From DATFVA01 sp963764235 (lineage in GTDB: Bacteria > Bacteroidota > Ignavibacteria > Ignavibacteriales > Ignavibacteriaceae): DNA of 64,000 nt. Location: the NCBI GenBank assembly GCA_963764235.1, contig CAVXRO010000006.1, positions 372,001-436,000 on the forward strand. Reading direction: 5' to 3'. Shown piece after piece: positions 35,695 through 44,944 of this stretch. The translations under genes were made by a program, and so were the position numbers. The notes under the pieces were generated by a model. The model searched no databases. It saw nothing but the letters and a program-made list of their open reading frames with translations, and was not told the DNA's origin. The number at the start of each line of letters is the position of its first letter. The first letter of the stretch is position 1.

Positions 35695-37200
35695 ATGGAA
35701 AATAAGCTGAATTTAGATATTCAAAATACCGTACAAAAATTATCATCAGAATTAAATTATGACTATAAAGAAGTTGCAGTAATACTGGCTGCAGGACACG
35801 GAAAAAGAATAAAATCGCAAACCTCTAAAATGCTGCATAAGATATGGGAGGTGCCGACCGTTGAGCGTGTTTACAATGCCTGTGTTGAGGGAATAAAAGA
35901 AGTAAATGTTATCATAGTTGTTGGTATAAAGGCTGTAGATGTTATGAATGTAATAGGCAGGAGGGATAATACTCTGTTTGCCTACCAGGAAAATCAGAAG
36001 GGGACAGGACACGCCGTGCAGGTTGCTCTGGAGAAGATGGACAAAAAATCATTTGACGGAATTGTTTATGTTCTTCCCGGAGATATGGGATTAATCGATG
36101 AAGAGACACTTCAGACTTTCCGAAAAAATTTCCTTGATTCTGAGTCAGATATGATGGTATTAACGGGGGTTTATGAGGGCGATCCATTAAAAAATTCCTA
36201 CGGAAGGATTATACGAGTAAAGGATAAAGACGTTAAAGGAAAATCCTCGGGTAAAGATAAAGGCAAGGTAATCCGGATAATGGAATATAAGGACATTACG
36301 GCGCTCGATGAGAATAAGCCTTTCATATCAAAATACAACGGAAGTGAATATTCATTTACCAAAGATGAATTGATTGATAATAATGAGTTTAACTCAGGCG
36401 TCTACGCCTTCAGGTACAAACATCTTACTGACCTTATAGGGAATCTTTCCAGCGATAACGCTCAGAACGAAATATATATTACTGATCTGATTTCACTTTT
36501 TAACAGAGAAGGATTTACGGTATCAGCAAGTACTCCCGAAAAAAAATATGTTGTAATGGGATTTAACAACAAATCTGTTTTGAAAGAGATGGACGCGATC
36601 GCCAGTTCACAGGTTTATGAAGAATTAAAGGACATAATTGAGATTGCTGATCCCGATGATTTTTTCATTCACGATAGAGTAGTAAATGATATCCTTGAAA
36701 TGGATAGGATCGGAACGCCTCTGGATATAAATGTTGGAAAAGGAGTTTATATTGGAAAAGGGGTAAAACTTAACTATAATATTTCTTTTAAAAGCGATTG
36801 TTATGTAAACGGAAATGTGCAGTTCGGACAGAATGTGACCGTTTTTCAGAATGTCCACCTCTCCTGTTTTCCCGGCCAGACATTAAAAATCGGGAACCAT
36901 GTCGAAATATTGTGGGGAGATATAATTAAAGGGAATATTGTCATCGGAGACGGTTCCAGGATTGAATCCAGTGTTAATATGACCGGCAGCGACGAATTTC
37001 CTCTCCGCATAGGAAAGAATGTTCTGATTAAAGGCACGAGCTACATCTTCGGTTCTCTCATAGAAGATTTTGTTCATATTGAACACAGTGTAATTATCAG
37101 GAAAAAGATCAGGGCTGTAACTATGGATGACCATACTGTCATGCCGGTCAGGTTTTATCTTCCACCTCCTGAAGGTATTGAATCAATTGAGGATATCTGA
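35695..37200 (+). CDS. GlmU-like nucleotidyltransferase with left-handed beta-helix
   Basis: A 501-residue protein. The NTP-transferase domain (residues ~25-300) has the signature VILAAGHGKRIKSQTSKMLHKIW and the metal site in YVLPGDMGLIDE, so it should activate a sugar-1-phosphate, probably as a UDP-sugar. The C-terminal part is a left-handed beta-helix (GKGVYIGKGVKLNYNISF, IGDGSRIESSVNM). The GlmU acetyltransferase signature around the catalytic His is not apparent. As a second, alternative GlmU lies at 16382, this one may be a specialised UDP-sugar enzyme for surface glycans, consistent with the adjacent ABC exporter and ligase-like genes. Confidence 0.8.
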   Translation: MENKLNLDIQNTVQKLSSELNYDYKEVAVILAAGHGKRIKSQTSKMLHKIWEVPTVERVYNACVEGIKEVNVIIVVGIKAVDVMNVIGRRDNTLFAYQENQKGTGHAVQVALEKMDKKSFDGIVYVLPGDMGLIDEETLQTFRKNFLDSESDMMVLTGVYEGDPLKNSYGRIIRVKDKDVKGKSSGKDKGKVIRIMEYKDITALDENKPFISKYNGSEYSFTKDELIDNNEFNSGVYAFRYKHLTDLIGNLSSDNAQNEIYITDLISLFNREGFTVSASTPEKKYVVMGFNNKSVLKEMDAIASSQVYEELKDIIEIADPDDFFIHDRVVNDILEMDRIGTPLDINVGKGVYIGKGVKLNYNISFKSDCYVNGNVQFGQNVTVFQNVHLSCFPGQTLKIGNHVEILWGDIIKGNIVIGDGSRIESSVNMTGSDEFPLRIGKNVLIKGTSYIFGSLIEDFVHIEHSVIIRKKIRAVTMDDHTVMPVRFYLPPPEGIESIEDI

Positions 37201-37210
37201 CAGATATCCT
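37190..37210. other. Hairpin at convergent gene ends
   Basis: AGGATATCT-GAC-AGATATCCT is a perfect 9-bp inverted repeat overlapping the stop codon of the GlmU-like gene and lying just downstream of the convergent dGTPase gene. There is no T-run on either strand, so terminator function is uncertain. Confidence 0.4.
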
Positions 37211-37221
37211 GCTGAATTATT

Positions 37222-38601
37222 TCACCTATAATTACCCGGCAGCGATATTCCTTTGATCTTCCGGAAAAGAGAAACCGCATAAGAGTCCGTCATCCCCGAT
37301 ACAAAGTCGGTAATCTTAAGCAATCTGATATAAAGATCATCATCGGGTCTGCTGTCGGCACCAAGGAACTGTTTAGGAAGAAGCTTCATCAGGTTCTTAC
37401 TTTTCCATGAAGGTGTTCCTGAATAAGTTTCATTCACGGTATTTATAAATGCATCCAGGAGTCCGCCAAGGACCTCATATCCGGCAGCTTCTCTTTCAAC
37501 AACACTCCGGTAGGAATAAATTTCTCTTTTAGAAATCGTTTTAATTTTCTCCAAATACGGGGATGAATCAATAAGGGAAATAAGATCCCGTTCGAGCCTC
37601 CCGTTGAGGATGTCCTGTTCATTTTCCATAAAGGTATCCGCGAGCTGAGTTACAGTATCATTGATTGCTTTTGCCCTCAGGTAACCAATCTTATCGTTTT
37701 GACTTCTGCCCTCATAGGAAGTCAGGCTGGAGGTCACCAGGGGTCGTAAAAGTTTTTCAGTATATTCAAATGAAAGCAGTCCGAGTCTGAACCCATCCTC
37801 CAGGTCCATAATTCTATAGCATATATCATCCGCAGCCTCTACCAGGAAAGAAAGGGGATGCCTGCTCCAGCAGTAATCATCTTTTAATCCTTTTTTGATT
37901 AACCCGGTTTCTTCAGCAACCTCCGCAAAAAGTTCCTTTTCAGTCTGGAAGAATCCAAACTTTTTGTAGAACTTACTCTTAGTTTCCTCAGCACCTAATT
38001 TCTGCTTCTGACTGAGAGCAGACTCCTTTGGATACTTTGTAAAAGCGGCAAGAGCAGCGCAGGTAAGTTTTAATCCTCCACCCGAATTCGGATTCTGCAG
38101 TTTGGTAATGATTCTGAAACCCTGTGCATTACCCTCAAACTTCGTAAAGTCAGTCCACTTCTTATTATCATCGATCTCCCGCTCAAACGCTTTTCCGTTA
38201 CCGTTCCTGAAATACTCTGCGATAGAATCCTCTCCCGAATGTCCGAAGGGGGGATTACCAATATCATGAGCAAGACATGCTGCCGCAACAATTTCCCCGA
38301 AATGGAAGGACGAATATTTCCGTGCAAGTTCCTTATTCCGTTTTAATATCTTGTCACCTACAAGAGTGCCGAGCGATCTGCCTACACAGGATACCTCCAG
38401 GCTGTGTGTAAGTCTCGTATGCACAAAGTCATTCTCGGGTAAAGGGAACACCTGCGTTTTATCCTGAAGCCGCCTGAAAGCCGAACTGAAAACTATCCTG
38501 TCAAAATCTCTCTGGAATTGGCTCCGCCCGTCATTCAATTTTATTTCTGATGATGCTGAGTCTCCAAGTAATTTGTTAGAGAGTAATTTATTCCAATTCA
38601 T
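37222..38601 (-). CDS. dgt: Deoxyguanosinetriphosphate triphosphohydrolase-like protein
   Basis: A 459-residue HD-domain dNTPase that cleaves dNTPs to nucleoside and triphosphate, trimming dNTP pools. The metal-binding set is visible: FVHTRLTHSLEVS (first His), ACLAHDIGNPPFGHSGED (HD pair), and the distal Asp in LVEAADDICYRIMDLED. Length is typical of Dgt. It is transcribed alone, convergent with the glycan operon and divergent from recG, 83 bases away. Confidence 0.93.
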   Translation of the reverse strand: MNWNKLLSNKLLGDSASSEIKLNDGRSQFQRDFDRIVFSSAFRRLQDKTQVFPLPENDFVHTRLTHSLEVSCVGRSLGTLVGDKILKRNKELARKYSSFHFGEIVAAACLAHDIGNPPFGHSGEDSIAEYFRNGNGKAFEREIDDNKKWTDFTKFEGNAQGFRIITKLQNPNSGGGLKLTCAALAAFTKYPKESALSQKQKLGAEETKSKFYKKFGFFQTEKELFAEVAEETGLIKKGLKDDYCWSRHPLSFLVEAADDICYRIMDLEDGFRLGLLSFEYTEKLLRPLVTSSLTSYEGRSQNDKIGYLRAKAINDTVTQLADTFMENEQDILNGRLERDLISLIDSSPYLEKIKTISKREIYSYRSVVEREAAGYEVLGGLLDAFINTVNETYSGTPSWKSKNLMKLLPKQFLGADSRPDDDLYIRLLKITDFVSGMTDSYAVSLFRKIKGISLPGNYR

Positions 38602-38684
38602 AGTTTCTTCTTTATTTAAGACACTGCAAATATAAAAATTATGGCAGAGTGAATGATTAATACGAATTATTTATTTTAATCGAT

Positions 38685-40895
38685 ATGAATTCAGAAAAAA
38701 AACAAATGCTGGATCAGTCCGTACAGTATATTAAATCCGTCGGTCCGCGGAGGGCAGAGGCCTTTAACAAGATTGGCATATCATCCATCAGAAAACTGTT
38801 GTTTTATTTTCCATCAAGACACCTTGACAGAACCACAACGCTCACATCGGCCAATGCGTACGGTTATATATTGAATGGATATGAGGGTGAGCTAACGGTA
38901 ATTGCGAAGGTTGAAGATAAGGAAGTAAGAAGGTTTAACAGGAGAGAGATATTTAAGGTTCAGTTCAGGGATACAACCGGATTTTTTGAATGTATCTGGT
39001 TTCAGGGAGCGAAATACTTTTTTGATGTCTTTAATAATGGTGATTATTTTGCTGTTTCGGGTAAACCAACGATAACCAATCATGGCGGCCTGCAGTTTGT
39101 GCATCCGGATTATGACAGGCTGAGTGAAGATGAATCCAAAATGCTTAACACAGGGAAAATTATTCCTTTCTACAGGATCCCGAAAGAACTGAAAGCCACC
39201 GCCATTGGTGATTTTAGTCTCAGAAAAATCATCGCATCTGCAGTTGAGAAGTATGCCGACTACCTGGAGGAGACTTTACCGGAATATATCATTGGTGACA
39301 GGAAGCTGATGAATATTGTAAACGCGGTAAAGAATTTTCATTTCCCGGAATCAAAAGAAAAACTTAACTCCTCGCTAAACCGGTTCAAGTATGAAGAGTT
39401 GTTTTACCTTCAGATACTCATTGCCCTGAGAAAACACAATTACCGAACGAAACAGAAAGGAAATTCATTTACCGTAAAAACCAGTCTTGTGAAAGATTTC
39501 CTCTCTACCCTTCCGTTCAAGCTGACAAATTCTCAGTTAAAAGTTCTGGGGGAGATCAAATCCGATATGGAATCCCCGGCTCCGATGAACAGACTTCTGC
39601 AGGGCGATGTTGGTAGCGGGAAAACCATTGTAGCCCTGATATCGATGCTGATTGCAGTGGATAACGGTTTCCAGGCAATCCTGATGGCTCCCACCGAAAT
39701 ACTTGCTGACCAGCATGCGAAGAACATCTCGGCTATGATGAAGAAACTTGCTGATGTCCATAATCAGAGAGACATAAAAGTAACTTTGCTGCTGGGAGGA
39801 CAGAGAAAATCGGCCAAAGAAAAAAAGCTGCAGTCGGGGGCTCTTAAAGAAGCAGATATAATTATCGGGACACATGCATTATTTGAAGAGGATGTCAAAT
39901 TTAAGAATCCGGGGCTTGTAATAGTTGACGAACAGCATAGGTTTGGGGTAGCCCAGAGAGGGCGCTTACTAAGCAAGGGAATAACGCCTGATGTTATTGT
40001 TATGAGTGCGACACCAATCCCGAGAACGCTTTCGATGACATTATATGGTGATCTCGATGTTTCCGTAATTAACGAAATGCCCGGCAGCCGGAAAGCCATA
40101 AAAACTATTTTACGCGGTGAGAATAAGCTGCCTGATATCTACAAGTTTATTGTTGATAAAAAGAAAAAGGAGGGATACCAGTCATTTATTGTATATCCGC
40201 TGGTTGAGGAATCAGAAAAACTGGAACTTAAAGCTGCTGAAACACACTATAATGATTTACAATCCACCTTCCTCAAAGAACTAAAAGTCGGCCTCATTCA
40301 TGGTAGAATGTCGTGGAGGGATAAAGAAGCTGTAATGATGGAATTTCTCCATAAAAAGCATGATGTTTTAATTGCTACAACTGTGATTGAAGTGGGAATT
40401 GATATTCCCGATGCTAATATAATCCTGATTAATGATGCTGAAAGGTTCGGACTTTCGCAGCTTCACCAGTTGAGAGGCCGGGTAGGCAGGGGAACAAAGC
40501 AGGCTTACTGTATACTGGTAACCAAGGATAAATATGCTGCCGCTGCCGAGCGTCTTCCGCCTGATCACGAATACCTATCTTCTTCCCGGCTGGAAAAATA
40601 TAAAGCAGGAATACGTTTGAAAACAATGGTTGAGTTTCTGGACGGCTTTAAAGTTGCTGAAGTTGATATGAAGCTTCGGGGACCCGGAGATATCTTCGGC
40701 ACACGGCAAAGCGGCTTTCCTGAGTTCAGGTATGTTAACCTGATTGAAGATTCAGAACTTCTAATCTCCGCAAAAGAAACTGCGTTCAGGATCATTGGAG
40801 AAGATCCTCATCTCACAAAAGAACAGAATAAACTTATCAAAAAAACTCTCACATCTGATTATTCCGGTCAGCTTGAGTTTATAAAGATTGCCTGA
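38685..40895 (+). CDS. recG: ATP-dependent DNA helicase RecG
   Basis: A 736-residue branch-migration helicase that remodels stalled forks and Holliday junctions. The N-terminal wedge/OB domain spans ~70-160 (YEGELTVIAKVEDKEVRRF). The helicase has Walker A LLQGDVGSGKTIVAL, motif Ia MAPTEILADQHA, DExH-type box VDEQHRFGVAQR, SATPIPRTLSMTLYGD, and motifs V/VI TTVIEVGIDIPDA and HQLRGRVGRG. The C-terminal motif DIFGTRQSGFPEF is RecG-specific. It is slightly longer than usual and complete. Confidence 0.96.
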   Translation: MNSEKKQMLDQSVQYIKSVGPRRAEAFNKIGISSIRKLLFYFPSRHLDRTTTLTSANAYGYILNGYEGELTVIAKVEDKEVRRFNRREIFKVQFRDTTGFFECIWFQGAKYFFDVFNNGDYFAVSGKPTITNHGGLQFVHPDYDRLSEDESKMLNTGKIIPFYRIPKELKATAIGDFSLRKIIASAVEKYADYLEETLPEYIIGDRKLMNIVNAVKNFHFPESKEKLNSSLNRFKYEELFYLQILIALRKHNYRTKQKGNSFTVKTSLVKDFLSTLPFKLTNSQLKVLGEIKSDMESPAPMNRLLQGDVGSGKTIVALISMLIAVDNGFQAILMAPTEILADQHAKNISAMMKKLADVHNQRDIKVTLLLGGQRKSAKEKKLQSGALKEADIIIGTHALFEEDVKFKNPGLVIVDEQHRFGVAQRGRLLSKGITPDVIVMSATPIPRTLSMTLYGDLDVSVINEMPGSRKAIKTILRGENKLPDIYKFIVDKKKKEGYQSFIVYPLVEESEKLELKAAETHYNDLQSTFLKELKVGLIHGRMSWRDKEAVMMEFLHKKHDVLIATTVIEVGIDIPDANIILINDAERFGLSQLHQLRGRVGRGTKQAYCILVTKDKYAAAAERLPPDHEYLSSSRLEKYKAGIRLKTMVEFLDGFKVAEVDMKLRGPGDIFGTRQSGFPEFRYVNLIEDSELLISAKETAFRIIGEDPHLTKEQNKLIKKTLTSDYSGQLEFIKIA

Positions 40896-40898
40896 AAT

Positions 40899-40939
40899 GT
40901 CAGTGCGAGCGAGTTCGCGAGCGAAGCAATCCCTTACTC
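40899..40939. repeat. Short dispersed intergenic repeat, copy 2
   Basis: It begins 4 bases after the recG stop: GTCAGTGCGAGCGAGTTCGC, then GAGCGAAGCAATCCCTTACT. It matches, with divergence, the reverse complement of 5862-5920. The inner part also forms a GCGAG...CTCGC-type imperfect hairpin. The remaining ~230 bases to the next gene are AT-rich with no other feature seen. Confidence 0.55.
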
Positions 40940-41143
40940 CGACTGCGTTGGTACCCAGGCAAAATAAAAAAGTTGATTAATAAATATTTTTGTTTGAAAT
41001 TTGTTCGAGCGAATTAAAAAATTATTTAATGTTCTTTAAAAAGTTTTTAGGATCAAAAATATTTTTTTGATGATAATCAAAACTTGTTGACTTCGAGTTA
41101 TTAATAGTTATATTTGCTAAAAAAATTTCTATAAGGAGAAAAC

Positions 41144-42229
41144 ATTTTATCTTCTTCTTTCTTTAATGTGAAGTTGAACGTTGCTTTAACCTTTAACGTC
41201 AAACCAGAAAGTGAATCTTTCCAAGAAATAGTATCCCCAAATTCAAACAATCCAAAAGAACTTCAGAAAAAGTCTGTAGACACTTTTGCTGAATGGGACA
41301 CGTGGGATACCATTAACGCTGTTAAGCAGGCCATAGAATGTTTTCACGATGTGAAGATGATCGAAGCGGATCAAAATGCTTATCTCAGATTCACTGAAAC
41401 GAAACCTGATATTGTTTTTAATATAGCTGAAGGTTTTAGCGGAGTAAGCCGTGAAGCTCAAATACCTTCTATTCTGGATATGCTGGAGATACCATATACA
41501 GGATCCGACCCGCTTACACTGGCAACCTGTCTCGATAAAGCCCGCACCAAAGAAATTTTATCTTATTATGGGGTACCGAATGCAAGGTTTGTGATTGCAG
41601 ATAGTCCTGCCGGGTTAACAAACCTTGATTTGAAATATCCATTAATTGTGAAGCCTGTTTCCGAAGGTTCGGGCAAAGGAATATTTTCAACTTCTTTTGT
41701 TGGAAACGGGAAAGAACTGACCCGGGAAGTTGAGAGGATAACTTCAGAATACAGACAGTCTGCTTTAATTGAAGAATTTCTCCCGGGAAGAGAATTCACA
41801 GCCGCGGTTATGGGAAATGGTTCAGACGCAGTAGTTCTTCCAATTGTTGAGATAAACTTCAAAGATTTCCCTGATGATTTTATCCCGATTTATTCTTATG
41901 AAGCGAAATGGATTCTTGATACAAAGGAAAATCCTCTTGATGTCTTTCATTGCCCTGCAAGGATATCTCCTGAACTTGAGCAGGCGATAAAGGATAATGT
42001 ATTAAGAACTTATAACATTCTTCGCTGCAGGGACTGGAGCAGGATAGACTTAAGGCTGGATGATCGGGGTGTACCGAATATTATAGAAGTGAATCCTCTC
42101 CCGGGTATTTTGCCTGATCCGGAAGAAAACTCATGTCATCCCAAGGCGGCACGTACTGCCGGGATAAATTATAATGATATGATAAATAAAGTTCTTTTTG
42201 CTGCTGCCAAAAGATATAACTTAGTATGA
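41144..42229 (+). CDS. D-Ala-D-Ala-ligase-like ATP-grasp enzyme 1
   Basis: A ~353-residue ATP-grasp ligase (counted from GTG at 41168). Family motifs are DIVFNIAEGFSGVSREAQIP (Ddl N-lobe), DKARTKEILSYYGVPNARF, YPLIVKPVSEGSGKGI, ALIEEFLPGREFTAAVMG, and the Mg site RIDLRLDDRGVPNIIEVNPL. It should activate a carboxylate as an acyl phosphate and join it to an amine. Start choice: the only good ribosome-binding site, AAGGAG (41133-41138), is 5 bases before an in-frame ATT at 41144, whereas the GTG is 29 bases away. I give 41144 as the likely start, with 41168 as the conventional alternative. Its partners (second ligase, GNAT, aminomutase) argue against a cell-wall Ddl role. Confidence 0.8.
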   Translation: MLSSSFFNVKLNVALTFNVKPESESFQEIVSPNSNNPKELQKKSVDTFAEWDTWDTINAVKQAIECFHDVKMIEADQNAYLRFTETKPDIVFNIAEGFSGVSREAQIPSILDMLEIPYTGSDPLTLATCLDKARTKEILSYYGVPNARFVIADSPAGLTNLDLKYPLIVKPVSEGSGKGIFSTSFVGNGKELTREVERITSEYRQSALIEEFLPGREFTAAVMGNGSDAVVLPIVEINFKDFPDDFIPIYSYEAKWILDTKENPLDVFHCPARISPELEQAIKDNVLRTYNILRCRDWSRIDLRLDDRGVPNIIEVNPLPGILPDPEENSCHPKAARTAGINYNDMINKVLFAAAKRYNLV

Positions 42230-43287
42230 TATCTGATACTAAAATATTAATTTGCTATAACGCCCCTGTTAGTATCTTTTCTGTTTACAATGGAAAACCT
42301 GCCGGGAATAAAAACCCCCTGAACGACCTTTCCGAAAACGGTTTTAAAAAAGAAATTAAAAAAATCAGAAGCAGTCTAAAAAAACATTACGCTAACGTAC
42401 GGGCTCTTGCCATAGACCGTGATGTTCAGAAAACAATTAAAAAAATAACTTTCTACAAGCCTGATGTGATATTCAATTTTGTTGAGTCTGTTGAAGGTAT
42501 TGCTTCTTATGAATACTGCATGGCGGGTTTGTTTGAACTTCTCGGGTTCCAGTACACCGGAAATATTCCTTCATGCCTGGGAAATTGCCTTAATAAGTCG
42601 CGCACAAAAAACATCCTCAGATCATTCGGGATAAGTACACCCGCTTCCCTTACAGTTAAAAAATCGGAAAAAGTTACTGCAAAAGATATAAAACTTACTT
42701 ATCCGCTCATTCTAAAATTGTTGAACGAAGATGCTAGTATAGGTATTTCGGAATTTTCCGTTGTCAAGGATTTCAGGTCATTGACTAAGCATCTGCAGTT
42801 TCTTCAGAAAACCTATAAGCAGGATGTTCTGATTGAAGAATTTATAGAGGGCAGAGAACTTAATGTCGCGGTCCTTGGAAGAACTGTTTTGCCTGTTTCT
42901 GAAATTGTATTTAAGGGACTTCCTGATCAGCTTCCTAAAATTGTTACTTATGACGGGAAATGGATGCAGGATAGTACATACTTCAGGTTTACAAATCCCC
43001 AATGCCCTGCTCGGCTTGATAAAAGGCTGCTGAAAAGAGTAGAGGAAATATCACTGGCGGCTTTTGATGCTATGAATTGCAGGGATTATGCGCGTGTGGA
43101 TTTAAGGCTTGATAAAAATAATATACCGTACGTCATTGAGGTAAATCCCAATCCTGATATATCAACTGATTCAGGATTTGCCCGTGCCGCAAAAGCGGCA
43201 GGGATGGAATACCCTGAGCTTTTATTTCTTATTTCTCAGTTAGCATCATCAAGGAAAAGAAGTGATACGCAAGTTAAAGCAGGGTGA
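42226..43287 (+). CDS. D-Ala-D-Ala-ligase-like ATP-grasp enzyme 2
   Basis: A 353-residue diverged paralogue of the preceding gene, overlapping it by 4 bases (ATGA). Shared landmarks are VIFNFVESVEGIASYEYCMA, LNKSRTKNILRSFGISTPAS, YPLILKLLNEDASIGI (glycine loop altered), VLIEEFIEGRELNVAVLG and RVDLRLDKNNIPYVIEVNPN. The metal-binding E-x-N-P motif is kept. The ATP-lid loop SEGSGKGI of paralogue 1 is EDASIGIS here, suggesting a different acyl substrate or altered turnover. Two non-identical ligases in one operon suggest two successive amide-bond steps. Confidence 0.82.
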   Translation: MISDTKILICYNAPVSIFSVYNGKPAGNKNPLNDLSENGFKKEIKKIRSSLKKHYANVRALAIDRDVQKTIKKITFYKPDVIFNFVESVEGIASYEYCMAGLFELLGFQYTGNIPSCLGNCLNKSRTKNILRSFGISTPASLTVKKSEKVTAKDIKLTYPLILKLLNEDASIGISEFSVVKDFRSLTKHLQFLQKTYKQDVLIEEFIEGRELNVAVLGRTVLPVSEIVFKGLPDQLPKIVTYDGKWMQDSTYFRFTNPQCPARLDKRLLKRVEEISLAAFDAMNCRDYARVDLRLDKNNIPYVIEVNPNPDISTDSGFARAAKAAGMEYPELLFLISQLASSRKRSDTQVKAG

Positions 43288-43738
43288 TTCGAAAAAGCTG
43301 GAAGATATTTTGAAAAGAATATCAAATTTTAATCAGCAGGAAGTTGAAGTTGCTATGGAACTGGTGAATATTGCTGAACAAAACCCCGGACAGGATGACT
43401 ATAATATCTATATATATGAAAAAGATGGCAGGGTTTTTGGTTATCATTGTACCGGCAAACGCCCTTTAACAGATGCTGTATTTGATATGTACTGGATAGT
43501 TGCCGATCCTGAAGCCACAGAAAAAGGAATCGGGAAAAAACTGCTGGAACATGCAGAAGAGTTCGTTAGACAGCATAAAGGAAGATGGCTGCTTGCTGAA
43601 ACATCTTCCAAGGAAAGTTATACGCGGACTAGAAATTTTTATCTCAGAAATAATTATACGATTGTAGCTGAGATAAATGATTTTTATTCGATCGGAGACA
43701 ACCTTATTGTTTTCGGGAAATTTTTTAGTCAACCATAA
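43262..43738 (+). CDS. GNAT-family N-acetyltransferase
   Basis: A 158-residue GNAT. The acetyl-CoA pyrophosphate loop is VADPEATEKGIGKKLLEHAEEF (motif A: E-K-G-I-G-K-K-L), followed by LLAETSSKESYTRTRNFYLR with the motif-B FY. The GTG start at 43262 lies 26 bases inside the upstream ligase gene. It is shorter than the beta-lysine acetyltransferase AblB. Because the next gene should make beta-lysine, acetylation of that amino acid or of a ligase product is a reasonable inference. Confidence 0.85.
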   Translation: MIRKLKQGDSKKLEDILKRISNFNQQEVEVAMELVNIAEQNPGQDDYNIYIYEKDGRVFGYHCTGKRPLTDAVFDMYWIVADPEATEKGIGKKLLEHAEEFVRQHKGRWLLAETSSKESYTRTRNFYLRNNYTIVAEINDFYSIGDNLIVFGKFFSQP

Positions 43739-43756
43739 ACAAACCGAGGGCTAGTC

Positions 43757-44944
43757 ATGGAACTGTGGCAGCGTATGATAAGAGACAGTGTTCATACTGT
43801 CGATGAGCTTGTAGAAAAATTCGGTATAGACAGGAAAGTTGCAGAAGATCTTGACGAATTTTTCCAGGCCAGAATAAATCCTTACTACTTAAGCCTGATA
43901 AAGTATCCCGGGGATCCTATCTGGCAGCAATGTGTACCGGATAAGGCTGAACTGGAGGACTTCGATGCCGAAGAAGATCCTTTAATGGAAGATGCCATGA
44001 GCCCTGTTCCTAACATTACCCATCGTTACCCCGATAGAGCTCTTTTCCTGGTAACCAGCCAATGCGGCCTTTACTGCCGTTTTTGTACAAGGAAGAGGAA
44101 AGTGGGCGACTATGAAAAAATCTCAATGAAAGGCCTTGAAAGCGCCTTCAAATATCTTGAGGAACATACTGAAATAAGAGATGTTATTCTCTCCGGCGGC
44201 GATCCATTGATGCTGACCGATGTGATGCTCGAAAAAATTCTGATCAGGCTGAGAGAAATTCCTCATATAGAAATTATAAGGCTCGGGTCGAAGATGCCCT
44301 GCGTGCTTCCCCAGAGGATAACTCCTGAACTCTGCGACATGCTTAAAAAATATCATCCTGTATACCTCAATACTCACTTTAACCACCCATGGGAAATTAC
44401 ACCTGAAAGTACAAAGGCTTGCGGGATGCTTGCAGATGCGGGCATACCCGTCGGTAACCAGATGGTACTTATGAAAGGTATAAACGATGACCCTGCAGTT
44501 GTAAAAGAACTAATGCAGAAGCTTCTGAAAATAAGGGTCAGGCCGTATTATATGTATATGGCTGATGAGACTAAGGGTGCAAATCATTTCAGAACATCAA
44601 TTGAAACCGGTATCAATATTATTGAAAATCTCAGAGGACATACAAGCGGACTCGCAATTCCTCATTTTGTTATCGACGCTCCCGGCGGCGGCGGAAAAAT
44701 ACCTTTGCTTCCCGGGTATGTACTTCATCATGATGAGGACAGGATAATTCTAAGAAATTATAAGAATAAAATATACGTTTATAAAAATTATAAGGATAAA
44801 AATAATCCGGCTAAGAAAAACACCGTGAGCAGAAAACTGCCCGCAATGGTAAGGAAAAATACCGGCAGAACCACCCGGAACAAGGTTAAAGAGATAGACT
44901 TTACTAAAATTGAACTACCTGTACTTGAAGAGGTGGAAGTATAA
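43757..44944 (+). CDS. kamA: Lysine 2,3-aminomutase (radical SAM, PLP)
   Basis: A 395-residue KamA-family radical SAM enzyme converting L-lysine to beta-lysine. The 4Fe-4S cysteines are C103, C107 and C110 (CGLYCRFCTRK). The PLP lysine is K314 in DAPGGGGK. The two acids that bind the substrate side-chain amine in clostridial enzyme (D293 and D330) align as D270 (ADETKG) and D307 (IDAPGG). All three are offset by exactly 23 residues, supporting lysine rather than glutamate as substrate. The C-terminal ~60 residues are a Lys/Asn-rich tail. It is the last gene of the ligase-ligase-GNAT operon; RBS GAGGG precedes ATG at 43757. Confidence 0.9.
   Translation: MELWQRMIRDSVHTVDELVEKFGIDRKVAEDLDEFFQARINPYYLSLIKYPGDPIWQQCVPDKAELEDFDAEEDPLMEDAMSPVPNITHRYPDRALFLVTSQCGLYCRFCTRKRKVGDYEKISMKGLESAFKYLEEHTEIRDVILSGGDPLMLTDVMLEKILIRLREIPHIEIIRLGSKMPCVLPQRITPELCDMLKKYHPVYLNTHFNHPWEITPESTKACGMLADAGIPVGNQMVLMKGINDDPAVVKELMQKLLKIRVRPYYMYMADETKGANHFRTSIETGINIIENLRGHTSGLAIPHFVIDAPGGGGKIPLLPGYVLHHDEDRIILRNYKNKIYVYKNYKDKNNPAKKNTVSRKLPAMVRKNTGRTTRNKVKEIDFTKIELPVLEEVEV

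Noticed and set aside
41144..43287. Ddl-like genes as ordinary cell-wall D-Ala-D-Ala ligases
   Set aside because: Two diverged copies coupled to a GNAT and lysine 2,3-aminomutase, and absent cell-wall neighbours, make a cell-wall role less likely, though it cannot be excluded for one of them.
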